From NCBI GenBank assembly GCA_026214975.1, contig JAOBSW010000441.1, forward strand, positions 97,059 to 161,058: a stretch of DNA of 64,000 nucleotides, written 5' to 3'. Below are positions 32,843 through 45,426 of the stretch, piece after piece. This stretch comes from Gentiana macrophylla. Lineage: Eukaryota > Streptophyta > Magnoliopsida > Gentianales > Gentianaceae. Under the pieces are notes generated by a model that searched no databases, had not been told where the DNA came from, and saw nothing but the letters and a program-made list of their open reading frames with translations. Positions within the stretch are counted from its first letter, which is position 1. Every line of letters begins with the position of its first letter. The position numbers and the translations under genes were made by a program.

Positions 32843-34524
32843 CGTTGGTCCCTTGAAAAGGCTTTGGTTAAGTTTAGAGGGGAGAGGGGTGAATAAACTT
32901 AACACTTAAAACTTTTGGAGTTAACAAACTCAGCAAGGTCGATGCTTCTTGATCGCTCAATAGTCTCACGACCACTCAGTAGTCTCACGACAAGTAGATA
33001 TTACTGAATTTGTTGCAGCGGAATATATTCAAATTAAGCCTTATTACATGTTGTTTAAATATGATACTAAGTATTAGATACTCAGCAGTGTAAGTGTGTG
33101 ATTCAGTTGCTAGTTTCAGTAAGTTGATATGATCAGTATACTAAATGCAGAAATTAAATGCAGAAAGTAAGTAGGCAGATTTTATAGTGGTTCCAGGTGG
33201 TGTAATCCTGTCTGACCACTCTTCTTCTGTGATGTTGGAGGAAATTCACTAGAGATCTTTGAGGTTGCAGTTACAAAAATCCCTAAGTTGTCTGTCATTC
33301 ACCAATAGCTATGGCTTCACAAACTAAAATTTGAAACAGGTAGGGTGGCTGCTTCAAAATATTCCACTGGTCCTTGAAGGGTTTGATTGCCTCTTCACCA
33401 GCTCCACCACAAACAACAGTTTTTGACACCTAAGTGCTTCTCTGTCTTCAGCAGGTTTCTTGTAAAAGAAAGTTTGAATCAAGTGAATGATTCAACAGTC
33501 AACAGCTTGATCAGGATGAAATGATCAGCAGCTTAAGGTCTTCAAGTGTGTATACTTGATGTAACTTGATAGCAGGTTACACTTGAAGAGTTTTCAAGAT
33601 CAGTAGCTTTAAGCTCAGTGAATGTCAGCAGGGTGATTTTCTTGATTATAAACTTGATAGCTTAAGATAGATTGTTGTTTTTCATCACTTGTATCTGAAT
33701 CAGGAGTCCTCTATTTATAGGTGAGAATTCTGTGACTTATGTTTGAATTTCAAACATAGCCGTTTCAGATTTGTCCCAATTCTGACTTGCTTTCGTCCCT
33801 CAGACATAGTCTTGATCTTTAATCGATTTACTTTTTGTGATTTTCATTACATTCACCCTTTGACTTATATCCATTGGTTAATCCTCTGAATCTTTCCAAC
33901 GTCCCTTTAATCTTGACCATTGATTTGTTGACAAAATCAAGACTTGTAATCTGTCCTTATCCTTGTAATCTTCCAATGTAACCTTTGATTGAATCGAGAT
34001 TTACATTCAGCATATTCCAGTGTGTGTAAGTCTGTTGAAATGCTTGTCAGTCAGCTGTCTAAAGTTTGCTGTGTTTATAGAACACTTTAGCTGACTGTCT
34101 TTTATCTAACCTTTAATTGTAAAGTTAGAGTACACCATTTTAAACATAACTAAGTTCCAATCACCAATTAACTTGTGGAACTTAGACCTTGTTCACAAGG
34201 TATATGTAATCAGTTTAGGTCATCACAGACTTCCCTAAATTCTGATTCCATTTCATTGACTTTAAATACTAAGTTTGATCCCTTAGCCTTCAATAACTGA
34301 GTTTGCACCCTCATCCCCGATCTTCAAAGAGGTTCCTATTCTAGTCTACTGACCCTAGACAGTCTGCTGATAAAGTTAGTGACCTCCTTACAGTGCTTGT
34401 TTGATCAAACCTATACAAAGATCAAACTCTAATAAGCCTATACATTTGATCTAGACATCTTTTTTCCTTTGCTCTATAACAGCTAGTCTGGCACTCATCA
34501 TTAAAACGTAAAATAAGTCCAACA
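32843..34524 (-). mobile_element. Element B 3' LTR
   Basis: 1,682 bp. On the plus strand it runs from GTTGGTCCCTTGAAAAGG to AAATAAGTCCAACA. It carries a TATA box (plus-strand CTATTTATAG, 33711-33720) and the conserved TTCCAGGTGGTGTAATC block. It differs from the 5' LTR at many places, strikingly around CAG/CTG words near 32935-33000. Confidence 0.92.
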
Positions 34525-34542
34525 ATTTCCCCCTTTTTAGTG
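34525..34542 (-). promoter_or_regulatory. Element B polypurine tract
   Basis: On the minus strand AAAAAGGGGGAAAT directly precedes the 3' LTR. This is the expected primer for second-strand synthesis. Confidence 0.85.
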
Positions 34543-34693
34543 ATGATGCCAATACCCTCCTTACAGCAAAGTAAAAAGATAAAAACAAAAACAGAACAAA
34601 TTCAGTCATTTCTCATTATAATCATTTGTTCAATATTATTACAAACTAGGATCAGCAGAATGAAGTAAAAATTGTAAGTATGCTGATCTAGCT

Positions 34694-37600
34694 TCAGTCT
34701 TTGTCTTGCTCTTTCTTCTGATAATACTTCATGATTTCTTTGACTACATCCTGCATCCATTGATTTTCAATTGGAGAAAGTCAATCCAATGATTCAGATC
34801 TTTCCACCACTTTCAGGCTTCTGGTAGAGTTAATCTTATGGTGTGAACATTGAAGCCCTATCTCATGTAGAAATATTTGAATTCATCCAGAGAATTCTTT
34901 GCTGATTGAACAGTTCCCAATCTACCTCTTCCACCTCCGCCTCCTCTTCCTCCTCTAGTAGAATTTCTCATAGCTTTGACTCTTGTTTCCCAAAGCTTCA
35001 TTCCAAAAAAGGAATCCAGACCCTCAAAATATCCATGCGATTGTAAGGTCTTTTCTTTCCATAGTAAAGCTGCTTATATTCCTTCAGGAGGTCATCGATC
35101 CAAGCGCAACTTTGCAGTGCGAGGGTTCTGAATGCATTAGTATCAGCCTCCCATTTCTTCTTTGCAAATATCCTTTGCTTCTGCTGTAAGGCCCTCTTCC
35201 CCCTTATTGACATCATCAAAAAACCGGGACAGTAGACTATGAACACTCTCCTATGGGATCACTAAATTAGCAAGTTGACCCTCCATAATCTCTGTTCTTG
35301 TGTCAACTGCAGTGATCCTTCCTTCCAGTGTTTGCTCCAGCAGATTGATCCTCTCAGTGACTTTAGGATCCAATGCAGCAAGTTGAGGTGTTGCAACAGG
35401 TTGAACATCAGCCGTCTTGGATGTGTCAGTAAATTTATCAAGCTTCTTATGTATAGAGGCAAATTGTTCATTCAAAAATTTATCTCTGTGGGTATTGCTT
35501 TGTTTTATGCCTCTCACGTCCTTGGTCAAGTCAGCAAGTGAATACTGAGTGGAAGTTATGTTGGATGCAACTGTTTCAGTGGTTCTCCCTCTATTTTCCA
35601 CCAGATTGACCAAGTCTCCAAATCTCTGTTCTTGTCTATTCAATTGAGCTCTCAGTTGTGTGATATCATCCCTCACAGCTTTCAATTCATTCAATACATG
35701 TGCTGGTACTGCACCAGCCACATCTCCAGCCATCTGTTCAGTTGCATCATCAGCAGGTTCTTCAACATTGTAGCTTGCCCTCTGTGTACTGACAACCATG
35801 ACCCAAGTCCTATCCCATCCAGCAGGGTCAGGACCTTCTTCAACCACATCTCCAAAAATATCTTCCAATAAAGGATCTTGTGCAAGCGGAGGTTCCAAAA
35901 CATGTTCTTCCTCAAAAATTGGTACCTGTGCCTATTGAGGTTCAACCTCAACTCTTTCTTCCTCAGGCACTTGTAACTCCTCATCACTGAAATCATAATC
36001 CAGCAGCTGTTCATCCTTATTAACAACAGTTAGCTGACCATCTTTACCTTCAGTAGCTTTAGCCTCAGTAGACTGAACTACAGCAGTCTCTTCCACAATA
36101 TTGGTAGGGGATTCATCCAATCCCATCAAAGGATCCAACCTTTTTCCAGTCTTTGCCTCGATTCTCTCAGACGGCTGAACCAATTGTTCAACCTATATTC
36201 AGTCTTTGTTTGTAACTCAAAGAACTGAACCACCTCTTCAACAGAATGTGTGGGTGATTCTTTCAAACCCATCACCAAATCCAATCTTTGTCCTATCACT
36301 GTTTGTTCCTCAGTGATCAAGACCCTTTCTTCAGCAAAAATAAAAGGAAAAACAGCCAAATTTTCCTTTAGCACTCATCTGACATCAGCAATCTTCTATA
36401 GTTGGTCTCCAACTTGAGTTAAGGTATCCTGAGTGTCAAACCACTCCTGATATTGAGCTGAATCTTCAGAACTAATATCAGGCACACTATGTTCAATTTC
36501 CATCTCCTCATCCAAATTGTCAGACTGCTTGTCAACAGGATGTTCATCAGATTCTACAGCTAGTAGTGTGTCGACATAATAACCAGCCTGTTGTCTCTAA
36601 AGTTTATTCCATCATTTGTTAAGGCTTCCAAATCATCTATGGTCAAGTCCTCCATATCTTCATCCACATTACCAGTCTGTTGTCCCTCGACAGACTTACC
36701 AGCATCAGCAGACTGATCTGCTGTTTCCTCAGTTGATCCTTGACCAGTTGCTTCAGCAGATGTTCCTTTGGCCACTCCACTGGACTCCTCAGGGAACATA
36801 GGATGATCATCATCAGAGTCAGATGATGAAGAATCATCACTATCAGGTGTGTACTTGGGATCTTTGAACATTATCTTTGCACTTTTCTTCCCTTCATCCA
36901 ATAGATCCATTAGCCTTGTCTGCAGCAGGGTTGTATCCACCAATTCTAGTAGGCTTTCCACACCCAACTGATCAAATGCCCATTCTTCAAATCCAGTCAT
37001 TGGATCAGCAGCTGGTTTTTGTTTCTTGTAGAGTCCAAACTTCCATTGAAAATATTTTTGCACCTTTTTGAAGTTAGGATCTACCTTCTCCTTCTTTGAT
37101 TTGTGTTCCCTCTTTTCATATGGCATAGAGGGCTTATTTGGAGCAGATTTCTCAGCCTGTTGTCCTTCAAAGACTTCAACAAGGTGAGCCAATGTATATA
37201 TAGCAGATACAAGCAGGTCAGTAGATTCTTCAAGTTGCACATTTGTACCCACCACCTCCAACTGTTCCACACTAGGTTCCCCCTGACTTGTATGTGTATC
37301 AGTAGGGTCTGCAGCGGTGTGTTCTTCCCCCTGAGTTATAGCATCCACAGCAGGGTCAGGAACAATTTGTTGTTCAACAACAGCCTCTCTAGCCTCAGTA
37401 GGCTCATCACCTTGTACATGTGCTTCCTCAATAACACTTTCAGCTTCCTTTTGGGCCTCCAAAACCCTTAATTCCTTTCCCTTTCCATGCCTTTTCTTTT
37501 GTACAACCTCCTTCATTCTCTTTGCAGGTTGTGCAGTTTCAAGATCCCTAGTAGCATTTGTCTTCCTTGAATCTTCTTTCAACTACTCTCTCAAAACTTC

Positions 37601-38593
37601 AGCAGCAGTTTTCTTTTTGGTTCCAGCAGCCTCAGCATCAATTGGAACTTCAGTAGATTCAGCAGGATCTACTAATTGTTGCCTTGTCTTCTTAGGCTTT
37701 AACAACTCAGTAATCTTCCTTGTATCAGCAGCCTTTCTCTTCTCAGAAGCCTTCTTAGGTGCAACAGGTTGTGCAACTTGTTTAACCTGCTCACCACCAG
37801 CATCATCATCACCATCGTTGTTACTTTCAGTCCTTTCAGTATCCAAATCCTCATCATCATCCAAACCAGGGATGAGATAATTGATTTCCTTCTTATATCT
37901 GGACTTGTTAATCTTTTCAGGTGCGACATCAGCAATCTTCAAGTGGTTCAGTATGGCCTGCACCATCAAGCCCAAAGGTAGTGTCTTGGACTTCCTGGTC
38001 CCATCTCTGTCTTCACTTATCACTTTCTTCGTGTATTGTACAAAGAATCCTGCCCAATCAAACTTCATACTCTTGCATATGATTATCAGCAGGTCAATCT
38101 TGAGTCCAGACAGCGTATCAAGGCTTCCACTGAATCCCAGAATGTTTTTGGAAATAATCTTACTCGGCAGATTATACTCCATTTTGATGTGTTTCACATT
38201 GATGCTTAGTGTGGATTTTATGGAATTGTTGGTCTTTATTATATCAACAAACTCCAGTCTTGACAGCCCTATTGATTCAGGATTGGTAGGAGCATTATTA
38301 CCAGGTCCAAATCCAAACACTTCCCTCAGCAGGTTTGAAGAAACCTCAATCTCCTGGGCATTAACAGTGGTAGTGAATGCCTCTCTATCATCTCTAATCA
38401 CAATGTTTTTCCAGAAATTGGTAACATTCGTGTAGGAGATGCTTTCCAATCTTAGATTAAGAACATCCTCTAATCCTTCAACCCTTTTGATTCTTCGTCC
38501 AATATTGATAGCTAAATCAGTCTTGTTAGCATCAACAACAAATCCTCTGACGCTTTGACTCGTTCCAATATGAATATCATTTTTATCCGCCAT
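34694..38593 (-). pseudogene. Element B extra ORF (envelope-position gene), about 1,290 codons
   Basis: ATG at 38593 (minus), end near 34694. The frame is open to 36560 except for a TAG at 37583-37585, then shifts several times. Layout: N-terminal globular domain of about 230 residues with VRGFVVDAN, FTTTVNAQEIEVSSNLLREVFGFG and KTLPLGLMVQAILNHLKI; a Lys-rich segment; a long acidic low-complexity region; a central module with KVDPNFKKVQKYFQWKFG and EWAFDQLGV..LLELVDTTLLQ (about 36870-37090); another acidic region; a coiled coil with ENRGRTTETVASN (about 35270-35650); a Gly/Arg-rich stretch; and a C-terminal Trp-Trp segment. No signal peptide or membrane helix is seen. By position it matches the env-like ORF of Sireviruses, but function is unknown and the length is large for that class. 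Confidence 0.8.
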
Positions 38594-38699
38594 TGTAGAT
38601 GAAAAAGATGAAGAGAAAACTATGTAAATCTGTGTTCACACTGTATATCTTCAGATAAAAATCGATCTGAGAGTTGTATATATCATCTCTGTATATATC

Positions 38700-38711
38700 T
38701 GTATATATAGA
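38700..38711 (-). promoter_or_regulatory. TATA box upstream of element B extra ORF
   Basis: Minus-strand CTATATATAC lies about 110 bp before the ATG at 38593. Element C has the same motif at the same distance. A CT-rich leader (TTTCTCTTCATC) follows. It could drive a separate transcript of the extra ORF. Confidence 0.55.
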
Positions 38712-38860
38712 GGAAGAAGGTGGGTGGTAATTGTCAGAAAAAGCATTGTACACGTATTGTGCATTTAACCACGATTAAAGTTGAAGTGAATGTGATGTTG
38801 TCGCGTGTCCCACTAATTGATTCCATAACATGTAGTAACCGTTGGATAATGTAACCGTAG

Positions 38861-40077
38861 TTATAAAGATAAGAATAATATCCAATTACTGTTGACTTTC
38901 AATTAAGTTTGACTGTATTGTAACGTATAACTCAGCAATCTTGATCTTCAGTAGAGTTATATCTCAAAGCTCTCTTGATGAGGATGGCTCAGCTGACCTC
39001 TTGATGAGGATGGCTCAAGTGACTTCATCGACATGGTTACTCTGCTGATCTTCATACACACTAGTTTTGTCCAACTGATAATACAAGATGAAGTTTAATA
39101 CCAATGACTGATCTGTCAAGGGAGCTCACCCAACAGGACAAAGACCAATCCCCTTGGCAACTTCTTTTACTCAATTGTCCAAACTCATATAAGTACATGG
39201 AATTGTTGATACCAATGACTAGTTTGCTAAGTGAGCCCACCCAACATAGCAAAGACTAATCCCCTTGGTGAATTCCAGTACATTGCTGATTGTTAGTATA
39301 TTAGTCAACTTTTATGATTCCAAGTTCAGTCCTTAACTTAGAAAATCTTTCACTATCCAATGGTTTTGTGAATATATCAGCAAGTTGATCTTCAGTAGGG
39401 ATGTAAAGAACCACCACATCTTTCTTTTCAACATGATCTCTTATAAAATGATGTCTCACATCAATATGCTTGGTTCTTTAATCGCAGTTATAAAGATAAG
39501 AATAATAGCCAATTACTGTTGACTTTTAGTTAAGTTTGACTGTATTGTAACGTATAACTCAGCAATCTTGATCTTCAGTAGAGTTATATCTGAGTAGCCT
39601 GCTGATGAGGATGGCTCAGCAGCCTACTGACTTGGTTACTCTACTGATCTTCATGCACACTAGTTTTGTCCAACTGATAATACAAGATGAAGTTTAATAC
39701 CAATGACTGATCTATCAAGTGAGCTCACCCAACAGGACAAAGACCAATCCCCTTGGCAACTTCATTTGCTCAATTATCCAAACTCATATAAGTACATGGA
39801 ATTGTTGATACCAATGACTAGTCTACTAAGTGAGCTCACCCAACATAGCAAAGACTAATCCCCTTGGTGAATTCCAGTACACTGCTGATTGTTAGTATAT
39901 TAGTCAACTATTATGATTCCAAGTTTAGTCCTTAACTTAGCAAATATTTCACTATCCAATGGTTTTGTGAATATATCAGCAAGTTGATCTTCAGTAGGGA
40001 TGTAAAGAACCACCACATCTTCCTTTTCAACATGATCTCTTATAAAATGATGTCTCACATCAATATGCTTGGTTCTT
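38861..40077 (-). repeat. Tandem duplication of about 600 bp across the end of pol
   Basis: TTATAAAGATAAGAATAATA occurs at 38861 and 39488, and the matched sequence runs to TGGTTCTT at 39478 and 40077. The copies (about 618 and 590 bp) contain the last part of RNase H and the spacer. The unit near 38861 is longer by 28 bp through an inner repeat of CTCTTGATGAGGATGGCTCA. The copy next to pol stays joined to the RNase H frame; the other is a dead fragment. Confidence 0.85.
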
Positions 40078-43011
40078 GAGTGCAAAATAGGATTTTCTGT
40101 GATTGCTATTGCACTTGTGTTGTCATACATTATAGTAATTTCTCTTTCCTCAATTCCATAATCCCTTAATTGTTGTCTTAGCCTTAGTATTTGTGCACAA
40201 CAAATTCCAGCAGGAATATACTCAGCTTCAACAGTGGAAGTTGATATAGAATTCTGTTTCTTACTGAACCAGGAAACCAGTCTATTTCCCATCAACTGAC
40301 ATGTTCCTGTTTTGCTTTTTCTATCAATCTTGCATCGAGCATAATCAGAATCTGAGTAGGATATAACCTTGAAGCTTCCATCTTTTGAATACCATATCCC
40401 TACTCCCAAAGTCTCTTTTAAATATTTGAGAATCCTTTTTACTGCAGATAAATGACCTTCCTTTGGTTTTGATTGATATCTTGCACAAACACCTACAACA
40501 AAGGATATATCAGGTCTCCTGGCAATGAGGTACATCAGACTGACTATCATCCTTATGTATAAAGTATGATCAACATCTTTGCCTTCTTTATCTTCATCCA
40601 ATCTGTTGTAGGTGCTCATAGGAGTTGATACTTTGGTGCTATTTTCCATACCAAACTTCTTCTACAATTCCTTGGTATATTTAGTTTGATGAATGAAGAT
40701 TCCATCTTTCATTTGTTTGACTTGTAATCCAAAGAAGTAGTTCATTTCTCCCATCATACTCATTTGGAACATGATTTTCATGAGATTAGCAAACTTTTCA
40801 CATAGCAATTCATTTTTAGAACAAAAAATTATGTCATCAACATAAATTTGAACCAGCAGGGTACTGTCCCCTTCATTGATTCTGAAAAGAGTCTTGTCAA
40901 TGGTACATTTGGTAAAACCATTGTCCACCAAGAATTGAGATAGGGTTTCATACCATGCTCTTGGTGCTTGTTTCAACCCATAAAGTGCTTTGTTGAGTCT
41001 GTACACTTAATCATCTTGATCTTTAACTTCAAAACCAGGAGGTTGCTGAACATAAACCTCTTCTTCCTGAATGCCATTTAAAAATACACTATTGACATCC
41101 ATCTGGTATACTTTGAAGTTTTTGCAAGCAGCATATGCCAAGAATAATTTTATAGCTTTCAATCTTGCAACTGGGGCATATGTCTCATCAAAATATATTC
41201 CTTCAGCTTGAGAATAGCCTTTTGCTACTAGTCTGGCCTTATTCCTTACAATGGTACCAGATTCATCCAATTTGTTTCTTTATACCCATTTTGTTCCAAT
41301 TATATTAGCATGATTAGGCCTTTCCAATAGTGTCCAAACTTGATTTCTTTCAAATTCATTCAATTCTTCTTGCATAGCAAATATCGAATCTGGATCTTAT
41401 ATTGCTTCTTCAACAACTTTAGGCTCTATTTGAGATAGAAAACAAGTGAACATTGCTTCCAATTGTCTTCTATTCCTTACACCTTGCTGTATGTTGCCAA
41501 TCACTTGCTCAACAGGGTGATCCCTTAACCATTGTAGATTTTGGTTAGATTGGTTCTCAGGAACATCATCTTCAGTAGGGTCTACTGTTGCTTCAACAGA
41601 TCCTTGAACTGCATCAGTTGTTGCATCAGTAGTGTTACCAGCAGGTTCTTCAGCAGGGGCAGAGTCAGAAACTTTTAAGTCATTTACCCTTTCCAAAACA
41701 TCAACACATTCTAGATCAGTGACCTGGAGATTCTCAGCAGGTTCTAACACTTCATCCTCCATACCAGTGAGCTTAGGTTCATCAAATACAACATGTATTG
41801 ATTCTTCATGTTTCAGAGTCCTTTTGTTCAGTACCTTGAATGCCTTGCTGACAGAAGAGTATCACAAGAAGATTCCTTCATCAGATTTTGGTTGGAATGT
41901 CTTCAATTCCTCCTTATGATTCAAAATAAAACATTTTCTTCCAAATGGATGGAAATAAGATATATTTGGTTTCCTTCCATTCCATAAACAGCTTCTTGTT
42001 CACTGAGGTCTTATTTTGTGTATAGCATGCTGTGTTAATTGCTTCCGCCCAATATCTTTCAGGTAATAATGCTTCACAAATCATAGTCCTTCCTTCTTCT
42101 TTCAAGGTCCTGTTTCTTCTCTCAGCAACCCCATTTTGCTGAGGTGTACCAACAGCTGCTAATTGATGCAGCACACCATTTTGTTCACAATATTCTCTTA
42201 TAACTTTATTGAGAAACTCGGTACTTATCGATCCGATCTTCACCATCATTAAACATTTCTCATTTTGCAATCTCTTCAAAAGTTCAGGCATCTTTTGAAG
42301 TGTTTCACTTTTCTTGTTCATGAATACTACCCAAGTGTATCTTGAATAATCATCCACAACTACCAGAGTGTACTTCTTTCCTGTCACACTTTTTGGTGTT
42401 ACTGGTCCAAATAAATCCATGTGAATCAGCTCCAAAACTCTTTTTGTTGATTACTTAGTGTTTGACTTGAAGCTTGACTTGGTTTGTTTACCTTGCTGAC
42501 AAGCATCACATATGACATCCTTTTTGAATGTAATCTCAGGCAAACCAATCACCAACTTCTTTTTCACTAACTGATTGATATCATCAAAGTTAAGATGATT
42601 CAACTTCTTATGTCATAACCAATTCAGTTCTGACTTTGTATGCACAATCAGGCATGTCTCTGGAACAGCAGTAGACCAATCCACAAACATGTTATGTTGT
42701 CTTCTTCCAGCCAACACAACTTGTTCACCTCTTTCACTAATGACAACATAGTAGCCTTTGTCAAAAGTGACCTGGTAACCCATGTCACAAAACTGTCCAG
42801 TGCTCAGTAGGTTGTAGTCCAGTCCTTCCACAAATGCAACATTCTTGATAGTTAATCCATTCCTCATAAGTGTCCCATATCCTCTTGTGTATCCTGGTGT
42901 GTTCTTGTTGCCAAAATTCACTCTTGGACCATCATTTGCCACATAATTTGACAGACAGTGCTTATTCTTTGTCATATGTCTGGAACATCCACTGTCAAAG
43001 TACCAGACACC
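39900..43011 (-). pseudogene. Element B pol: protease, integrase, reverse transcriptase, RNase H
   Basis: On the minus strand it begins right after the acceptor-like TTTGTTTTGTAG with GVWYFDSGCSRHMT, the copia protease DSG site. Next come the integrase zinc region (CDAC), the catalytic core (HMDLFGP, VVVDDYSRYTWV, GVAERRNRTL), a long Pro/Glu-rich hinge, the reverse transcriptase (QMDV, YVDD at 40833-40844) and RNase H ending TEDQLADIFTKPLD. This copia order and the family match identify it. Lesions include a stop at ELNWL near 42611, loss of the middle integrase Asp near 42230 (the SD-x-G-TEF site is garbled), a stop near 41400, a stop at 41007-41009 and another near 40660. It cannot act on its own. 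Confidence 0.93.
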
Positions 43012-43030
43012 CTACAAAACAAAGTTAGTG
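43012..43030 (-). promoter_or_regulatory. Gag stop with splice-acceptor-like motif before pol (element B)
   Basis: Minus strand: the gag frame ends ATG CAC TAA and the next 12 bases are CTTTGTTTTGTAG, followed by the first pol codons. CACTAAC plus a T-rich run plus AG is a textbook branch point and acceptor. Elements A and C have the same arrangement. Confidence 0.5.
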
Positions 43031-45324
43031 CATTTTAGGTACCCAAAACTGTTTGGGTCCATAGTGGTCAGTGGTAAGCATGACCCTTGGAATATTTCCA
43101 TAAGGTCTTCTTTGAAAAGTATTATACTTTTGTTCATACATGTATTCTACACTTCCATAAGGTCTAAAATTTGGTTGTGTAGGATTCACATATGCTTTCT
43201 GGCCTTTTGGTACATAATGATGTTTGAAGTGATTTCTATTGTTAGAAGCATTAGCATAACCATAGGTTTGCTGTCTATTGGGAGCAGCCTTGTAATATGG
43301 AGTCTGCTGAGATCCCTGCTGAGGTCTTGTATAAGTCCTCTGCTGATTCCATTGCTGAGGTTTTACCCTAGCATTATGGTTATGTCTATTGTTTCTAGCA
43401 GTAGGGGCAGGAAAATTCCAATCATCATCAGTAGGAAATAGTCTACCTTCCCCCTGAGATAAGTATCCCTAGAATGATTAACATTTTTAGGTTTAGGATT
43501 CTTATCTTTGGAATATTTCTGATTTTTCCATTTTTGTGGTCCAACAGACTTGGTAGCAGGTCTGCTATCAGTAGGTCTAGAAGGTACAACAGTCCTAATT
43601 TTGGATTTATTCCTTTTCTTAGGTGCTGTTGACCTTTTTGACTTCTGATTTTTCTTCCTTGAAGTCTACTCAGTAGGCTTCACTGTCTTAGCAACCTTTT
43701 TAGGAGTTGGATCTTATGCAGGTACAAACTCAGGACCAATTCTGGTACTAGGTTCAGTAACCTTACTGGATCCACTCTTATTAGATTGTTGAATTCCAAA
43801 TCCAAGGCCTGTTCTATCACCATAAGGCTTTCCAGATTTGAATGCAGTGTTGGGACTAGATTGTTCAGCAGATTCAGCAGCTACCGAATATACATCAGGA
43901 TTATGCTGATTTTGCTCAAAAACTTTTTCCTTACATTTGAGAATTCTTAATTCAGCTTTTAACCATTCAACATCTGTTTGAAGAGCTTCCTTTTCAGCCT
44001 TCACAATCTCATAACTTGATTGTATTTTCCTCAGTTGATTAAGGATGGCATCCAAAGTTTCTTCATTGTCAGAATTTTTAGGATTTGAACCACAAGTTGA
44101 TTCACAATCACATTCAGCAGGAGTGTTTATAGATACAGAATTGTATACCTCCTCAGTCTCATCCATATTTGCCATCAAAGCATAATCTTCCATGTCAGCA
44201 ACAAGTGCATTATCATCAGATTCATTTCATTTTTCTGATTCAAATTCATATCCTGATTCATCATCAACAACCATTGCTTTCTTGCCAGGTCTTCTTTGCT
44301 AATTCTTATTCTTCAGTAGGTCTGGACAATTAGGTCTGAAATGTCCAGGTTTCTTACAGTTGAAGCACAGAAAATCAGGTTCCTTTTTCTATTTTAGTTC
44401 AGGACAGTCAGGTTTGAAGTGTCCTGGTTTCTTGCATTGAAAGCACAAGTAATCATTGTCTTTCTTGGATTCTTCCTTCTTCTTTTCACTAGATTTCTTT
44501 GTGAAATTCCTTGGAGAACCCCTTCCAGTTTTCATCATTCTAATTTTCTTGCTCAGTAGGGCAATTTGCTCGTGCATCCCATCCAGTAGATCATCTTGAG
44601 CTCCTGATGATTCTTCTTGATGTGTAGCAGCCAATGTAGTAGACTTTGGTTCTTCCTTTTCAATCTCAGGTGCAAGTTTCTTGCTGAATTCATAAGCCTT
44701 GAGATCTGAAAATAACTTGAAGGTGTCCTCTTCATGTAGTCTTCTCATTTCTTCTATGGCAGTAACCTTCATTTCCCAAACTTCTTTTGCAGGTAGAGCA
44801 TCTAAGACTTTTGTATTGATTTCCTCTTTTGAGTATACTACATTCAGTAGGGTAAGTTCATCCATGATAGCATTGAATCTTGACTCCATTTGTTTAGTAG
44901 TTTCATTTGGCTTCATTTTGAAATCTTGAAACTTCTTTTTGGTTACACTGATCTTGTTTTTCTTGATGGCATCAATGCCTTCACAAATTAATTGTAACAT
45001 ATCCCAAAGTTCCTTTGCAGTCTTGCAATCCTTCACCTTCATGTACATATTGCTATCCAAAGTTCTGTATATGATATCAATAGAAATATTGTTGAGGTTG
45101 GCTATTTTTATATCTTCAGCATTCCACTCTCTTTTTGGCTTTGGAACATACTGAGTTTCAGTTCCCACAGTTACTGACTTAGTGATCCCCAGTGGTCCAT
45201 CAGTTAGCACATCCATCATCTCATCATGTGTTGCAGCTTGATAGGCCTGCATACGACGTTTATACTCATCAAAATGATCTAAGGAACACATCAACATAGT
45301 TCTAGCATACTGGTTGTTATCCAT
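43025..45324 (-). pseudogene. Element B gag
   Basis: ATG at 45324 (minus). 311 codons are open to TAG 44389-44391, and the same frame continues to about 43700. Capsid-like helices of the UBN2/DUF4219 copia type come first (FDEYKRRMQAY, DSNMYMKVKDCKTAKELW, EEIN.KVLDALP), then two zinc knuckles CFQCKKPGHFKPDC and CFNCKKPGHFRPDC, a coiled coil, and a basic Gln/Asn-rich tail. Gag packages the element RNA into virus-like particles. In-frame stops lie at 44389, near 44300 and near 44226, and a one-base loss in a G/A run near 43455 shifts the tail. Confidence 0.9.
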
Positions 45325-45413
45325 GACGCAAAGCTTTGAAAATCAGAAACTTGAAAAAGTTTTCAAAGTATTTTCACAAGCACAACAAGTAGGATTAATT
45401 GAGCGAAATAATC

Positions 45414-45424
45414 GCTCGATACCA
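45414..45424 (-). promoter_or_regulatory. Element B primer-binding site
   Basis: Two bases inside the 5' LTR the minus strand reads TGGTATCGAGC. This matches the initiator-tRNA-Met complement TGGTATCAGAGC except that the A of CAG is missing. Confidence 0.8.
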
Positions 45425-45426
45425 AT

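Noticed and set aside
37881..38435. Plus-strand 184-codon frame
   Set aside because: It lies opposite the conserved N-terminal domain of the element B extra ORF and has no similarity of its own.
34694..38593. A true retroviral-type envelope gene
   Set aside because: No signal peptide, cleavage site or transmembrane helix is visible; only its position is env-like.
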